A stretch of 64,000 bases of DNA from Aurifilum marmelostoma (taxonomy: Eukaryota > Ascomycota > Sordariomycetes > Diaporthales > Cryphonectriaceae), in contig JAMXSV010000004.1 of NCBI GenBank assembly GCA_027559495.1, positions 2,345,001 through 2,409,000 of the forward strand, written 5' to 3'. The notes beneath the pieces were generated by a model, which had not been told where the DNA came from, made no database searches, and worked only from the letters and a program-made list of their open reading frames with translations. The translations under genes were made by a program, and so were the position numbers. Below are positions 1 to 11,507 of this stretch, in pieces; positions within the stretch are counted from its first letter, which is position 1, and every line of letters starts with the position of its first letter.

Positions 1-1028
1 GATCTTTGCTCGGTCCTCCTCCTCGCAGGGTATGATGGACAAGTCGATCTCGCCAGTCTTCCAGCTGGAATGCTCTTTATCTGATTGAGGCGATTCGATG
101 TCAGTGTCAATGACTGGGCTGGCAGGCTGAAACACACAATGCAAAGTCTCAGTACTTACCCATGATCACCAGAACAGACTTTCCCCGCTTCATCGTGTCC
201 TCCCAGTATTGAGCCTGTGCGGGCAGGGTTTGTTTGCGGACCTGGATCTTCTTGGAAGTGACATGCGGGGGTCCAGCAGGATACTTCTTCTTGGTCTGCT
301 CGTTAATGGGCTCATAGTGATTGCCGCCACTGGTAAGGAATGTTCAGCATCTGAATTTTATTAACATTGACTGGCTCGGTTGGCGGAACTTACGAGCAAG
401 TGATGATGGTATCTCGAGTGAACACATCTCGGGGCTCACCATATCCACCAGTTCGGACTCCGCAGACAATGCGCTGCTGGGTGTACGTTCCACTCTCGTG
501 GGCCTTGTAGTGGTCCTGACTATCGCAGATAGCCTGTATGTTGAGACCCCATACAGGGATGGCGTGGTTGTGGCTCAGGTTGTGGTAGTTGTGGTTATAC
601 GCACGAACGATAGACTTGCCAGAGGTCACAATAGTACCAGGGGCAGTGGACTCATCAACAAAAGCCTCATTGTCAGAAGCAGTGTGGTTGTAGATGCGAA
701 CTTTGGATTTACCAGAAGTCGCAATGGTGCCTGGACCAGAGGACTCATCGCCGTCGTCGACAGAAGCCTCGCCGTCAGGGTGGGAGACAGCAGTGGTGCT
801 GCTGTTGTTTCGGGTTACTGGCACAGTGTAGCCAGCTGTGGAGGAGGACAAAGGAGAAGAAGGCATGTAGATGGATGAACTCTCAGCAGAAGAGTCTCCA
901 GCAGGAGCAGCGACAGTGATGCAGTCATCTGGTCCATCGCTACCCAAGTCCTGCGCAGCCTTGCAGCGCTTCGAATCTGGGGCTGGCTCAATGGAGCGGC
1001 CCCGCTTGAGGCTGTCCCGAGATGCCAT
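1..1028 (-). CDS. Hypothetical protein, 3' part outside window
   Basis: I do not recognise this gene. The start is the ATG at 1028 because its context (CACC ATG G) is near ideal; an in-frame ATG at 1184 only adds a low-quality leader. Proposed exons on the minus strand are 1028-394, 329-160 and 113 to beyond base 1, with GTAAGT donors at 393 and 159. The middle junction was chosen because it keeps an open acidic frame (DTDIESPQ..., then SWKTGEIDLS). The N-terminus is basic and Ser-rich, with a KRGRS...KRCK nuclear-localisation-like segment. Residues of about 90-150 hold a tandem duplication of roughly 29 residues, each copy containing PGTI(A/V)TSGKS and (I/A)YNH. There is no signal peptide or membrane helix. 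A nuclear or cytoplasmic role is inference only. The 3' end lies outside the window, so the family may be identifiable only from the missing part. Confidence 0.6.
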
Positions 1029-4000
1029 GGTGACTACTTCGTTAGCACAATGCTGTGTATGTGGTGGGTTTTGTGGGGAAAGGATGCTGAAATGGGAATC
1101 CAGGTAGGGAAGGGTGGGGGGGTTGAGGCAAAGGTAGAAGTTGATGTAGGAGCACAGGGTTGAAGGTACGAAGATAGTGTCCAAGGTAGGTATGTTCTTG
1201 TGGAGAAAGATGCGAGGCAGAATTTTTAAATGTTTATGGAGGAAGGTGCGCTGGGACTAATGTCATGATTGGGAGGAAGGTGCAGCTAGGGCTTTCCTTT
1301 CAGATATGGAGGAAAAATGAGATCCGAAGAAAGTTGTAACTGGGACAGAATGTCCAGGTATGGAGGTAGATAAGCCAGAGGCGATTGGCTCATGTAGGTA
1401 TGGAGATTGGGCGAGCCAGGACTGATTGAAGCTCAGGTACTTACTAGCAACAGGTGCTCCTTCTCAGCACTGATCGGCAGCTAAGTGCACTATGAATGGA
1501 GGTCCGGGTATGCTTTTGAATGTGCTCGAAACAGAATGTCTGAGTCTGCTGGTTAGCGTGTGCTATGACAGATCCTGGAAGGCGCTGCTGGGTTTGCTGG
1601 AAAAGGATGGCTGGATATGTGGGTGGAGTGTGTGTGGTCAGGATGTTTAGGGCTGTAGAGTAGGTGATGGGCTAGGACTGGGAACCCAGATATGAGGGAA
1701 GGTGTAATGAGACCAAAGTGAAGGTGTGGAACAGGTAGACGTGTGAAGGCTGCAAGTGGAGTTGTAGAGATAAATGATGACTGGGGATCCAGATGCGAGG
1801 GAAGGCGCACGAGAACTGGACAATGAGGAGTGGAAGCAGGTAGATGTGTGAGGACCGAATTTGCAGGTATGGAGTGGACGCGTCGAGATTTGGGGTGCTT
1901 ACTGGATAAAGGCGGGCGACGACAGGTCTGTCCCTGGATGGGTGCTCGACGACAGGTTGTCAAGGTATGCTGGTAGGTGTGTGTGCTAGGACGAGATGTC
2001 CAGATCTGAGGCTGAGTGGTGATGATGCTGTCAATAACAGTGATCTTTAATCTGTGTTGTGATAAAGGTTGAAGTCTAGACTGATGTTGAGAGTAGATGG
2101 TAGATGGGGTTTGTAGTTGAGAAGAAAGGTGTGGAGGAGGAGGGAGAGGAGAGGTTGTTGTGGGAGGAAAGGTGGGAGAAAAAGAGAGGATGATGGTGGG
2201 AGAGAGGGAACCAGTGTTAAATAGATGGAATGTGGGCGAGGAGGCAGCTGTGACGCGCTGAGAGATGTGATGCGCTGGAAAACGTGACAGGCAGCAGTCT
2301 ACAACAAGAAGGAAGGAAGGAGAGATTGGCATACCAGCTTGTTGAGGAGGCAGGAGGAAGGAGCTCTCCCCAGGTTTACAAGAAAGGAAGGCACCTCCAG
2401 GAGTGGCCGGTGGTATGGAGCCCCACGGCAGTCAGTAGAAAGAGGCCTACTACGCAGAGCTAGCCAGATATCCATAAGACACAGCACAGGTTTTAGTAGA
2501 ACAACCATCCTGCTCAGATCAGAGTAGCCAATATTAAATACACTTGAAGGTCATAACCTCCTGTTCTACAGGAACCAGAAGACTTGGAATATGATAGACA
2601 TTAATCGAGAATTGGGACAATAATTTCAGCTATAGCTTGTGTAAGATTTCATCTGCGTTCAATCATCATGCATGCTAGAACTTGAGACCGAACTGAAGAG
2701 AAGGAGATAGAGATGAATGCGTCCTTGAAAGTTCTGAGGATTAGTTGAGAAGCTGGGAAGCACAGCTCTAGATAGATTGCACAGCAGATCCCAAATCTGA
2801 GAGACCAAGCAAAGGGTGTGGCAAAGGTGGGACGAAGCTGACGCAGTCTGGAAGGTCACGTCAGACTCAGAGATGGAAGTGAGGCCATCATGAGCTCTTG
2901 CACGGACCATGATAGATCTCGACTCCTGTGGAAGCTTCTGTCTGTCTATCCATGTACTCATGGTTTTAGCATTGAGGCCCAGCACTGATACTTATTTCTC
3001 TGCATCAGACATGCCTTCAGAGTGTTTCAGGACTGGCGCAAGCTCAGTGAAGGTGGCTCCAAGTGCGCTGACATGGCGGGCACCTCTGGTGCAATTCCTG
3101 GTTCTGTAGACAAAAGAAAAGATGACCCTGAAGGGGAATACTCAAGAGAGAAGCGAAGCAAGCTGTCTATCTGCATGTGCGAGGAATTGAGAAGAAGGAC
3201 CTGATAAGACGTCGACCAGTCCATAGTCACAACCTTGTGAGGTCTCGAGAGCAGAGTTCCTGAAAGCTGGGCAACGATCGTCTGGAGTCTGAAGCCTGGA
3301 GAAGGATGGCAGGTTGGAGAGAAGGACAGGTGAGGAAAAAGCTGGGCAAGATGCAATTATTTATTCACCCCAGGATTCATATGACGGCATCCTATGGACA
3401 CCTGGGCGAACCATGACGAGCATCAAAATTTGCTGTGAATCCGAATTTTATTCTCCACGCAAACAAGCGAAACACACAAACCTTTGCACTGCGCAGCAAA
3501 CCGGCCACCAAGAGGTTTGACGTTGAAGACCGGAGTTTGCGGACCCAAGCATTTCTTCTTTGGGTCACAGGTCCCACAGCGGCTCCGCGACGCTCTTGAG
3601 GCTTGAGCGCCTGGGGTCTCCATGGGGGAAGGGCGGAAGGAACAGCGCCATTGTGGGACGCGCTACCCACGCTCTTCATGCAACTCGGCTACAGTACTGT
3701 ACGGGACCCCGGGGCGACCAGCTCAGTCCAGGGCTGTGGCGATTCGTGAGAGCTGATTCCCATAATCAAATACCGGGCCCTCGGGTCCTTTGGGGGTGCG
3801 GGGCAGATAATGGCGGCTGGCGGTTCCTGTCTGCTTGTGCATACCGAGGTCTTTTTTTCCCCTGGGCTTGCGTCGTCGGACCTACCGATTGTTTCTATTC
3901 CCGCAGTCGCGTCTGTTCCTTTCTTTTTTTTTTCGATCTCAACCTGAACACACAACCACAGATTCGGAATTCTATCTTGTCAACGGCCTATTACTACTGC

Positions 4001-4101
4001 TCGCAACCATTGATCTTGACAGAAAGACAAGACCTGACCCAGGAATAGGGTGAGAGAGTGAGCTGGGGGCAATTTAAGAGACTCTAACCATCACCGTGAA
4101 G
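1029..4101. other. Non-coding stretch between the unknown gene and the CoA ligase
   Basis: I find no supportable gene. The left part (about 1,080-2,300) is purine-rich on the plus strand and carries a degenerate tandem duplication of about 104 bp (see 1680-1880), plus scattered GGTATGGAG-like words. The long minus-strand frame at 1553-2332 is Pro/Ser/Thr low-complexity and looks like composition, not a gene. The right end (about 3,860-4,060) has a T-rich tract and pyrimidine-rich sequence just upstream of the ligase start, consistent with promoter and leader. Confidence 0.6.
1680..1880. repeat. Degenerate ~104-bp tandem duplication
   Basis: The word CCAGATATGAGGGAAGG (about 1686) recurs as CCAGATGCGAGGGAAGG (about 1789). 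AGGTAGACGTGTGA (about 1733) recurs as AGGTAGATGTGTGA (about 1838). Both give an offset of about 103-104 bp, so the two blocks are diverged copies. Confidence 0.55.
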
Positions 4102-6395
4102 ATGGTCTTTGAGCCGCCGAGCTGGGTACCCAGGCTGCCATTCGGTTAGTTCTCACGTACAACAAAAAGGAAGGGGAGAGCGCGAGAGAGACAAAAAAGC
4201 AGGGCCAAAAAAAATTAGATAAAGTGCTCACTGACCCTCTTTTTAGACCCTCCAGACAGCATTCCTGTGGCCGAGTTCATCACCAACGACAACCATGGTC
4301 GTCATCCCACCTCCCAGAGCAGGAATCCCTTCACCTGCGGCCTCACCGGCAAGACTTTCTCCCTGAGCGAGTTCAGCGCAAGGCGCGAGGCACTCGCACG
4401 TGCGGTCGGGAAGCGCCTCGGATGGCAGCCGAACGAAGAGACCGAGTGGGACAAGGTGGCATGCATGTTCTCGTTCAACACGGTACGTACTACACTAGAT
4501 CACACGTAGCTGAGCCGCCTTCTTTTTCTTTGTTCTGGCCCATGAGACATCGATGGAGGGGGGGGGGGGTTACGATGCCACGTGCGTGTGCGACAATGCA
4601 GTGTGCCGCCAACCACCGCTCTTCCCTTTCTCCACTCATCCAGTAATGCAATGCTGATTGGACACCAACCACGACTCGGCTACCCCAGATCGACTACATG
4701 ACGGTCGCATATGCCGTACACAGACTCAACGGCATCGTCACACCCGCCAATGCGGCCTACTCGGCGCAGGAGCTCGCCCACCAGCTCAAGTCCTCTGGCG
4801 CGACGGTCCTCTTCGTCGGGGGCCCTCAGCTCAAGGTCGGCCTGGAGGCGGCCCAGGCGGCCGGCATCCCCAACGACCGGGTGTGGTTGATGGGCATGCC
4901 GGGCTTTGAGAAGGCGGATGGCTTTGTCAGCGTTGAGGAGCTCATCGCCGAGGGAGAGAAGGCCAAGGAGCTCGATGCGCTGAGGTGGGCCAAGGGCCAG
5001 GGCGCGCGCCAGGTTGCGTTCCTCTGCTACTCCAGCGGAACCTCGGGCCTGCCCAAGGCCGTCATGATCTCTCACTACAATGTCATAGCGAACACGATGC
5101 AGTTTGTCACCCATGAGAGCTACGCGAAGAAGAAATTCGGCATCGACGTGCAGGTCTCGCTCGGGCTGCTGCCGTTCAGCCACATCTATGGCCTTGTCAT
5201 CATGGCACATGGCAATGTCTGGCGCGGCGACGAGGTCATTGTGCTGCCTAGGTTCGAGATGTCAACATTCCTTGCTGCCATCGAGAGGTTCAAGCTAAAC
5301 ATGTTGTATCTGGTATGTCTCGCTAGGCATGGTCCAAGATGCATCTTCCGCTGGACCACCAACTGTTCTCCGTTGCTGACGCTCTGCCATCACTAGGTCC
5401 CACCCATTGTTATTCGCATGACGAGAAGCCCTGAGGAGTGCAAAAAGTACAACCTCGACAGCGTCAGGACCGTGTTCTGCGGAGCTGCACCGTTGGGCGA
5501 GGAGACCATCGCGGATATGAAGAAGCTCTTTCCAAAGTGGCGGGTCGCACAAGGCTACGGTAGGGCTCTCCCTTTTTACCTCCTTGCTCTTTTCGGGTCC
5601 ACAAAGTGCGGCACGCCTGGTACTAAATACGTATAATCTGTAGGTATGACGGAGCTCGCGACCTTGGCTGTCTCCTCGAGCGAACACGACATCATGCCCA
5701 AGTCGTCCGGTTCTATCTGCCCGGCGACCAAGGCCAAGATCATCGGGCTGGACGGGAAGGAAGTCACCGAGTATAATGTGCCCGGCGAGCTCTGGATTCA
5801 ATCGCCGTCTGCGGCCATCGGCTACCTCAACAACGTCAAGGCCACCGCCGAGACCTTTGTACATGACGAGGATGGCCGCTGGGTCAGGACAGGCGATGAG
5901 GCGCTGGTGACGCTGGCACCCTCTGGTGTCGAGCACGTGGTGATAGTCGACCGGATCAAGGAGCTCATCAAGGTGAAAGGTGCGCATGCCATCATCCTCC
6001 CCTGACGGAAAGAAAAAGGGAAAAGAGAAAAAAAGAGTAGCTGACACCAAACTCCCACGACAGGCCACCAGGTTGCTCCCGCGGAGCTCGAGGCCCATCT
6101 GCTCTCCCACCCTGCTGTGGCCGACTGCGCCGTAATCCAGGTCCCCGATGACCGCGCTGGCGAGGTTCCCAAGGCGTTCATCGTGAAAGCACCAGCTTTC
6201 GCAGGCAAGCCAGAAGAGGAAGTCACTTCTGCAATACTCAAGCACGTCGAGGAACACAAGGCCCCTTACAAGTGGATCAAGGGTGGTATTGAGTACCTGG
6301 ATGAGGTGCCCAAGAGCCCCAGCGGCAAGATCTTGAGACGCCTTCTAAGGGACCAGGAGAAGGCTGCCAGGACAAAGGCTGGGCCAAAGTTGTGA
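4102..6395 (+). CDS. Acyl-CoA synthetase, 4-coumarate-CoA-ligase-like (ANL superfamily)
   Basis: This enzyme activates a carboxylic acid by adenylation and transfers it to CoA. The proposed exons are 4102-4144, 4247-4482, 4689-5312, 5397-5559, 5644-5979 and 6064-6395, giving 577 residues, normal for the family. The A3 P-loop motif SSGTSGLPK lies at about 208-216. FSHIYG follows, and QGYGMTE (A5) is rebuilt exactly across the 5559/5644 junction. The C-terminal domain has GELW, RTGDE, VDRIKELIKVKG and the catalytic lysine in SPSGKILRR. The order and spacing match 4-coumarate/phenylacetate/fatty-acid CoA ligases, but the substrate cannot be read from sequence. The protein ends in PKL, a weak PTS1-like tripeptide, so peroxisomal location is possible. 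The start ATG at 4102 begins a conserved-looking FEPPSW N-terminus. The gene stands alone, with no biosynthetic partner beside it. Confidence 0.92.
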
Positions 6396-7631
6396 TTAAT
6401 TCATGAAAAAGCAGGCATGAGGATGCACCGATATCTGTGGACACATTGGGGACGAGAAAGGGGTAGTGGGATCATTCTCTGGAGCATATGCTTGCCACAT
6501 GAGCGTAGTGTGTTGGGAAGCAATAAAGTCCCACTGTCTGTCCACAGCAAGGGCACCAGAGTGTGCTGGTGTCCTGATATTATGTTAAGTAGATATCTGG
6601 AGCTTGTGAAAATATCTGGCACTAATTACACTTCAAGTCTTCAGCAACTTGCCGCCCGACACTCTGTGAGCCCTTGTTATGTCTGTCTTCTTTCAGAGGA
6701 ACAGTTTTGAACCATTGGGAACAATTAAGGAAGAAACAGGGCGAGGCAGTGCAAAGCCGAGATGGACCAGATGCCGTTCAACACACAAAATAGAAACGGG
6801 ATCAATCAAGGAAGCTCATCTCCTGTTATTTGTGTCACGAGAGATCAGAGCGTGCATATTCTCCTGCGCTGCAGAACCCTACAGGTGCCTAGGTATGGCC
6901 ATGTCATCCTCGCGCCCTTCAGAGCAGCTGGTCTGATAGGAGTTTCCTGCCAAACAGCACACTCTCGAGCCTGTGCAAGTGGGTTTTCTCGATCCAATTC
7001 TTGGGCTTGAAGTATGAGAGCTGATTATTCAGTTGACAGATGGAGACCGCCCAGGGGCTGGAGAAGCATAGCTTCATCCGAGCTGCCTGCTGCAGACCAA
7101 AACAACCGCCAAGAAACGGAGGTTCACCCCACCCTTGGCAGAGTCCCAGGCGAGAATCAGCCAAGGAGAGGCGGCGAGAAGCCAAGAGGCTGATAGGAGG
7201 AGCATTGTGTATACCTAGGTATCATCCCTATGTTTCGTATACTCTCTTACACCTGGAGTCGGAGAAAAAAAGAGGACCTGCATTCTGATGAACTGTTGGG
7301 AGAATGTGCTGTGTGCGTTGCTGTTTTGTATGACTGACCCGAAACAACCCACAGCAAGTTTCTGTAACAACACGAGAGTCATTCGGTCAACGTTTCACTA
7401 TGCAGGTAAGTCAATTGAAATAGTATAGGCTCGCCGCAAGATGCAGAATGTGTCTCTCTCTTTGGAGGCTACACACGGCTGCCGCTTCTTTTATTCTTCT
7501 CCTCCACCTCCTCTATTACCCATAGTGGGAGAGATACTAATTAATTGGGAGGTGGCTGGCACCCTTTCTTGAATATTCGCCTTTTTCGTCTCTATTTCTT
7601 TCTTTCTTTATTTCTTTTTTATACTCCCAGA
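6396..7631. other. Non-coding stretch upstream of the secreted hydrolase
   Basis: Only short, unsupported frames are present. The right end (about 7,480-7,620) is strongly pyrimidine-rich (TTCTTTC, CCTCCACCTCC), typical of a fungal leader just before the hydrolase start. Confidence 0.6.
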
Positions 7632-8823
7632 ATGTTGATCATTCGTTCTCGGGTCGGTGTCACCCTCCTTGCCCTGCTCAGCTTCTTCACAGGAGATGTC
7701 TGCGCGTTGCCAAAGAACAGAGGAAACGGCGGCGGCGGCGGCGGCGGCGGTCGTGTAGAGGCACAAACACTCCAGCAGCAGGCGGCTGCGATTCCCCAGG
7801 GCGTATCTAAGGCGACCGATGGATCCACCATCATGGACACGAACGCGACCGTCAAGTAAGTCATCACATACATTTCGACCGAGACATGCTTCTTCATCTC
7901 GAGTTGTGTATCGTCCAGTCCAAAAAGAGGAAAAAGAAAAAAGAAGAATAAGAGGTCATTGGCTGACAAAACACCTAATCATCTTCACCAAGCACAGTGG
8001 CCTCAATCTCCGCTTCAGGATCAGCGCCCCGGCAGACCAGTTCGCAACGACAACCGGCATCGAGGGTGCAACCCAGCAGGCCGGCGCCCAAGGCGCAATG
8101 GGCCTGAATGTGCTCCTCCACGGCGACGGGGGCCAGTCCTTCTTCGACTTCCCGAACCAGGCCGTCCAGGCAGGGCTGATGGGCGTGGTGGTCCTCGCGC
8201 CCTCGGAGCAGCTCCTCTGGGGCCAGTCGACAGGCCAGCCGCAGGGCCTCGAGCGGCCAGACGGCGTCGCGCACTCGCAGGCAGTCAACGACCTCGTGCA
8301 GCAGGTGCTCCCGCAGATGGTCGCCTTCAACGCGTCCAACGTCTTCTTCACGGGCGTGTCGGGCGGCTCGCTCACGCTGTCTGGCTTCTTCGTGCCGGCG
8401 CACATGGCCAGCTTCGCAGGGACGGGCGTGCTGCTCATGTGTGGCGCCCTGGCCCCGCAGGTCGACTTTGTAAACGCGAGCCAGGTCGTCTCGACGACCA
8501 GGATCCATTTCCAGTCGTCGCAGAACGATCTGGCCGAGCTGCAGCAGTCCATTCCCCAGTCCATCAGCGCGTTCGAGCAGCTCGCCGCCGACGCGGGCCT
8601 CAGCGCCCAGCAGGTGGGCACCCTGCAGACCGCAGACAATACGCCTGACGGAGGTCACTGCGAGTTTGACGGGCAGGGGTTCTCCAGTGGCATTCAGCTT
8701 GTGTCCAACAGCTTTGCCTCCATCATGCAGGGCGGCAACGGGACGGTGCCTGGCATTCCTACGAATACAGTCCTGAAGTCGGTAGTAGGACAGAAGTTGA
8801 CATTCTCAGGAGACGGAAACTAG
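7632..8823 (+). CDS. Secreted alpha/beta-hydrolase (serine esterase-like)
   Basis: The protein is a probable extracellular serine hydrolase of 349 residues, encoded by exons 7632-7855 and 7998-8823 (donor GTAAGT, acceptor CACAG). Residues 1-25 form a signal peptide (RSR, hydrophobic core, ending near VCALP), followed by a run of eight glycines encoded by GGC repeats. The hydrolase signature is clear. LHGDGG (115-119) is an oxyanion-hole type loop, GVSGG (194-198) is a GxSxG nucleophile elbow with Ser196, and His295 in DGGHCEFDG is the likely catalytic histidine. The fold family resembles feruloyl/acetyl-xylan esterases and PHB depolymerases. Database entries of such fungal proteins often carry uninformative names. 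The substrate is unknown. The start at 7632 is preferred over an in-frame ATG at 7545 because it begins directly with the signal peptide. Confidence 0.85.
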
Positions 8824-11507
8824 AGGCACAGGGGACCTTTGTAGGGAGAAAAAGCAAAACCAACAAATGAGCCCTTGTTTCAGTCGTAGGAGAGGCGTCG
8901 TGTGCGCCTGCTGTGCCCTGCTTTCTCGCGATGTTGAAGTCACCTCTGGGCCAGAATCTGCCATGACCATTCGTACCCGAACAAGACGACCGAGGTAGAT
9001 CAGCAAGCACCAGTTTTGATGTCGCCATCTGGAATCTGACCAGTCAGCTATCACTCGGACTCCACGGGCGCGGCGACGAGAGCCACTGGGCCTAGTCTCC
9101 ACGTCAAGACTATTTAAGTTCACCCCTGACTTTTTGAATTTCGACGAAGCTCTCTTGGCTTGTAGTGACGATTCTGACAGGCGTGGATAGCCCAGACAAG
9201 ACCACAACGGTCTCCTGGTGGGTCATGATGATAAACCGGGCCCACTTTCCCTTCGCAAAGTCTGCTTGGTTTAACAAGGCGATACAGGATTACAGGAAGC
9301 CAGGCCGGGGGTCCTCAAGGGGGCCATAGCACATGCAGGCAGCCTTTCCCTGCTCCTGCACCCCATACTATTTGCATACATAGTACTCAGGGTTGTATTC
9401 GGCCTCTTTAGCGAACTCTCGCTATCAAGTCCTTGGGTGAGTGGATATATGAGCTCTATTGCTCAAAGCCGGCGGCGACTCGAGGCGATCTTCTGGGCAA
9501 CGTGGCCCCCTGACTTCAGAAAGCCGTAGCGGCAACCTGCAGCAGCATCAACATCACCAAAGCGTCGCCTGGGGTCAGGATGGCGTACTATGCTATGTAC
9601 CTTGCTCAGGGGAGCAGAGGGCAAGGAAGAAGAGAGAGAGAGAGAGCCAAGGAATATATGGAAGTCTCAGGGGCTCGCAGGGAGAGCAACCCTGCCACTC
9701 GCTACCCTATACAAGCTCAACTACTACTTGATACTACTTCTATCATGGTGAACGAAAGATTGCCGATCCAGTTATGCGCCTGGCTCTTTGACCGCGACTA
9801 CCCATGCGCCTGTCTACACACCGAGGAATACCACTCGGCGTCTTCGATCTTGATCTGCAACGTGAGATTGACAGCCACGACAGCTTGCGAGCCTGAGCCT
9901 GATGTTGTGTTTGTGTAACCTAAGGATCCACGCAGACCATTGGAAATAGGCATGGGTCCCGGGTTATCTTGTTTAACCGATGCCCTTTGACACGCACGCA
10001 TTTCACGGAGAGGAGGGGGGCGGGGATTCAAGACCTGGCTCGCTTGCCCTGATAGCTTAATTACAGGGTAGCGAAGATCGTCGGTGAATTCCCACAAAAT
10101 ATACCGTAACGGTAGAGAAATGAACAGGGCAAGCATACGATATCGACCCATCGTCTCTGCCTGTCCCCCCTCCTATGTACTATAGTACGTCTATCTACTT
10201 ACTACAGCATATCGACGGTCCGTTAAGGCCAAGGAAATACGGCCGTCGCGGCGCTTTTGCCCCACCACCCAGGGCATGCTCGATGGCGCAGAAGATCAAG
10301 TTCAGTATAGTAAAAGTTCCAGGCTATCGGAGCTCTGTACCAGAAACAACGGGAAGACCCGCGGCATCGTGGGTCAGATGATCACGAGCCATTTTGGTCG
10401 AGCTCCTGTTTCCTGCCTCTCATCCACATACGGTCCAGTCCCATTCTGTGACTAAGTACAGCAAAAATACACGAAAGAATAGGGGCATCTATGTGGTCAC
10501 GACTTGTGAGAGAAGGCGAAGGGACAGAGCCTCACTGGCCTACAACGTGCATAGATATCTGCTATATCTGATAAGATCTGATACAGTAGCTATAGTCCCA
10601 GCATCTGTAGTCGAGATACAAGTCGGTCGGTGTAGCCGAGCATCAAGCTTCTGCATGGCCTGCTTGGGCTTTGACAGGGTATGAACCAGGTGACATTTGC
10701 ATAATCCACCGACGAAAGGGTTACCTACTTGGTAAGTACTACAGTGTTTGAGAGATAACAGTCAGGACCCTCGAAGCCTTTCTCTCTCTCACACACACAC
10801 ACACACTCTCTCTACCTCACTATTTTCCTGCTCCTAGGGGCTACAGCCTTAACCTACCCCAGAGGCCCACGGGCCACTTTCCAAGATGAACAACCCACAG
10901 GCGATGGAACGGAACTTGCCATTCGGACACCTCGAGTCATTCGATGCCTGAAATCTTGACCCCCCCCTTTATCAAATGCTGTTTCCCTGCCGCCTAAGCC
11001 AGGGTAGATACCTTAATGCGTACCATGAGACAGATGGGTATACGCTGAGGATGCTCGTCCGGCCCATTCCCGCTCCGTTCCGGACAGGATATTGATCATA
11101 TCATTCTGCGGATGAGTTTTGGAGACAGCCGCGGAGGTGACATTTCGATCGTGCCTAGACAGTCTGTCTCTTTTTTTTTTTTTCTTTCTCTTTTTTTACT
11201 TTCTCGTTTTGCTTTTGACTTTGCTTCACTATTACCATTGTGGTAAACTTTGTTGTCGTGGACCAGTCGCATCCCTTACAAGGGGAGAAAACTTTCCTTG
11301 ATAACCTTAACGTCGGGTATGTGTGGGCGCACATGTGCCTTCACATGGTGAGAATTGATGATTGTTTAAGCACTCAAGATGTTCTGACGAAGACTGTTCG
11401 AGTCTTGCTTTTGTTTCATCACTTATCTCTTTTTTCCTCCTTCTCGATCACACCAGGATATCATATCACAGATTTAAATGACAGGGCCAGGTTGACGGCG
11501 GTTGACG
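8824..11507. other. Long non-coding stretch with microsatellites
   Basis: No gene is supported. It holds a GA run (about 9627-9648), a TC/AC microsatellite (about 10780-10813), a T13 tract near 11171 and an imperfect hairpin at 10041-10073. The frame at 9580-9918 has no recognisable domain and starts within the GA repeat region, so I do not call it. The last 400 bases, T-rich, are probably the GPCR promoter and leader. Confidence 0.55.
10780..10813. repeat. TC/AC compound microsatellite
   Basis: Alternating TC repeats, then eight AC units, then TC again. Confidence 0.9.

Noticed and set aside
1553..2332. 259-residue open frame on the minus strand
   Set aside because: Low-complexity Pro/Ser/Thr/His sequence from a purine-rich strand; no domain, and internal to a degenerate repeat region.
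5295..6257. 320-residue minus-strand frame
   Set aside because: Lies opposite three conserved CoA-ligase exons and crosses their introns; no family signature.
7956..8658. Several frames of about 227 residues opposite or overlapping the hydrolase
   Set aside because: The catalytic motifs are only in the chosen frame; the others are compositional shadows.
9580..9918. 112-residue plus-strand frame
   Set aside because: No domain or homology that I can name; begins beside a GA microsatellite.
11385..11410. tRNA B-box-like GTTCGAGTC
   Set aside because: No matching A-box or acceptor stem at the right distance; no tRNA could be folded by eye anywhere in the window.
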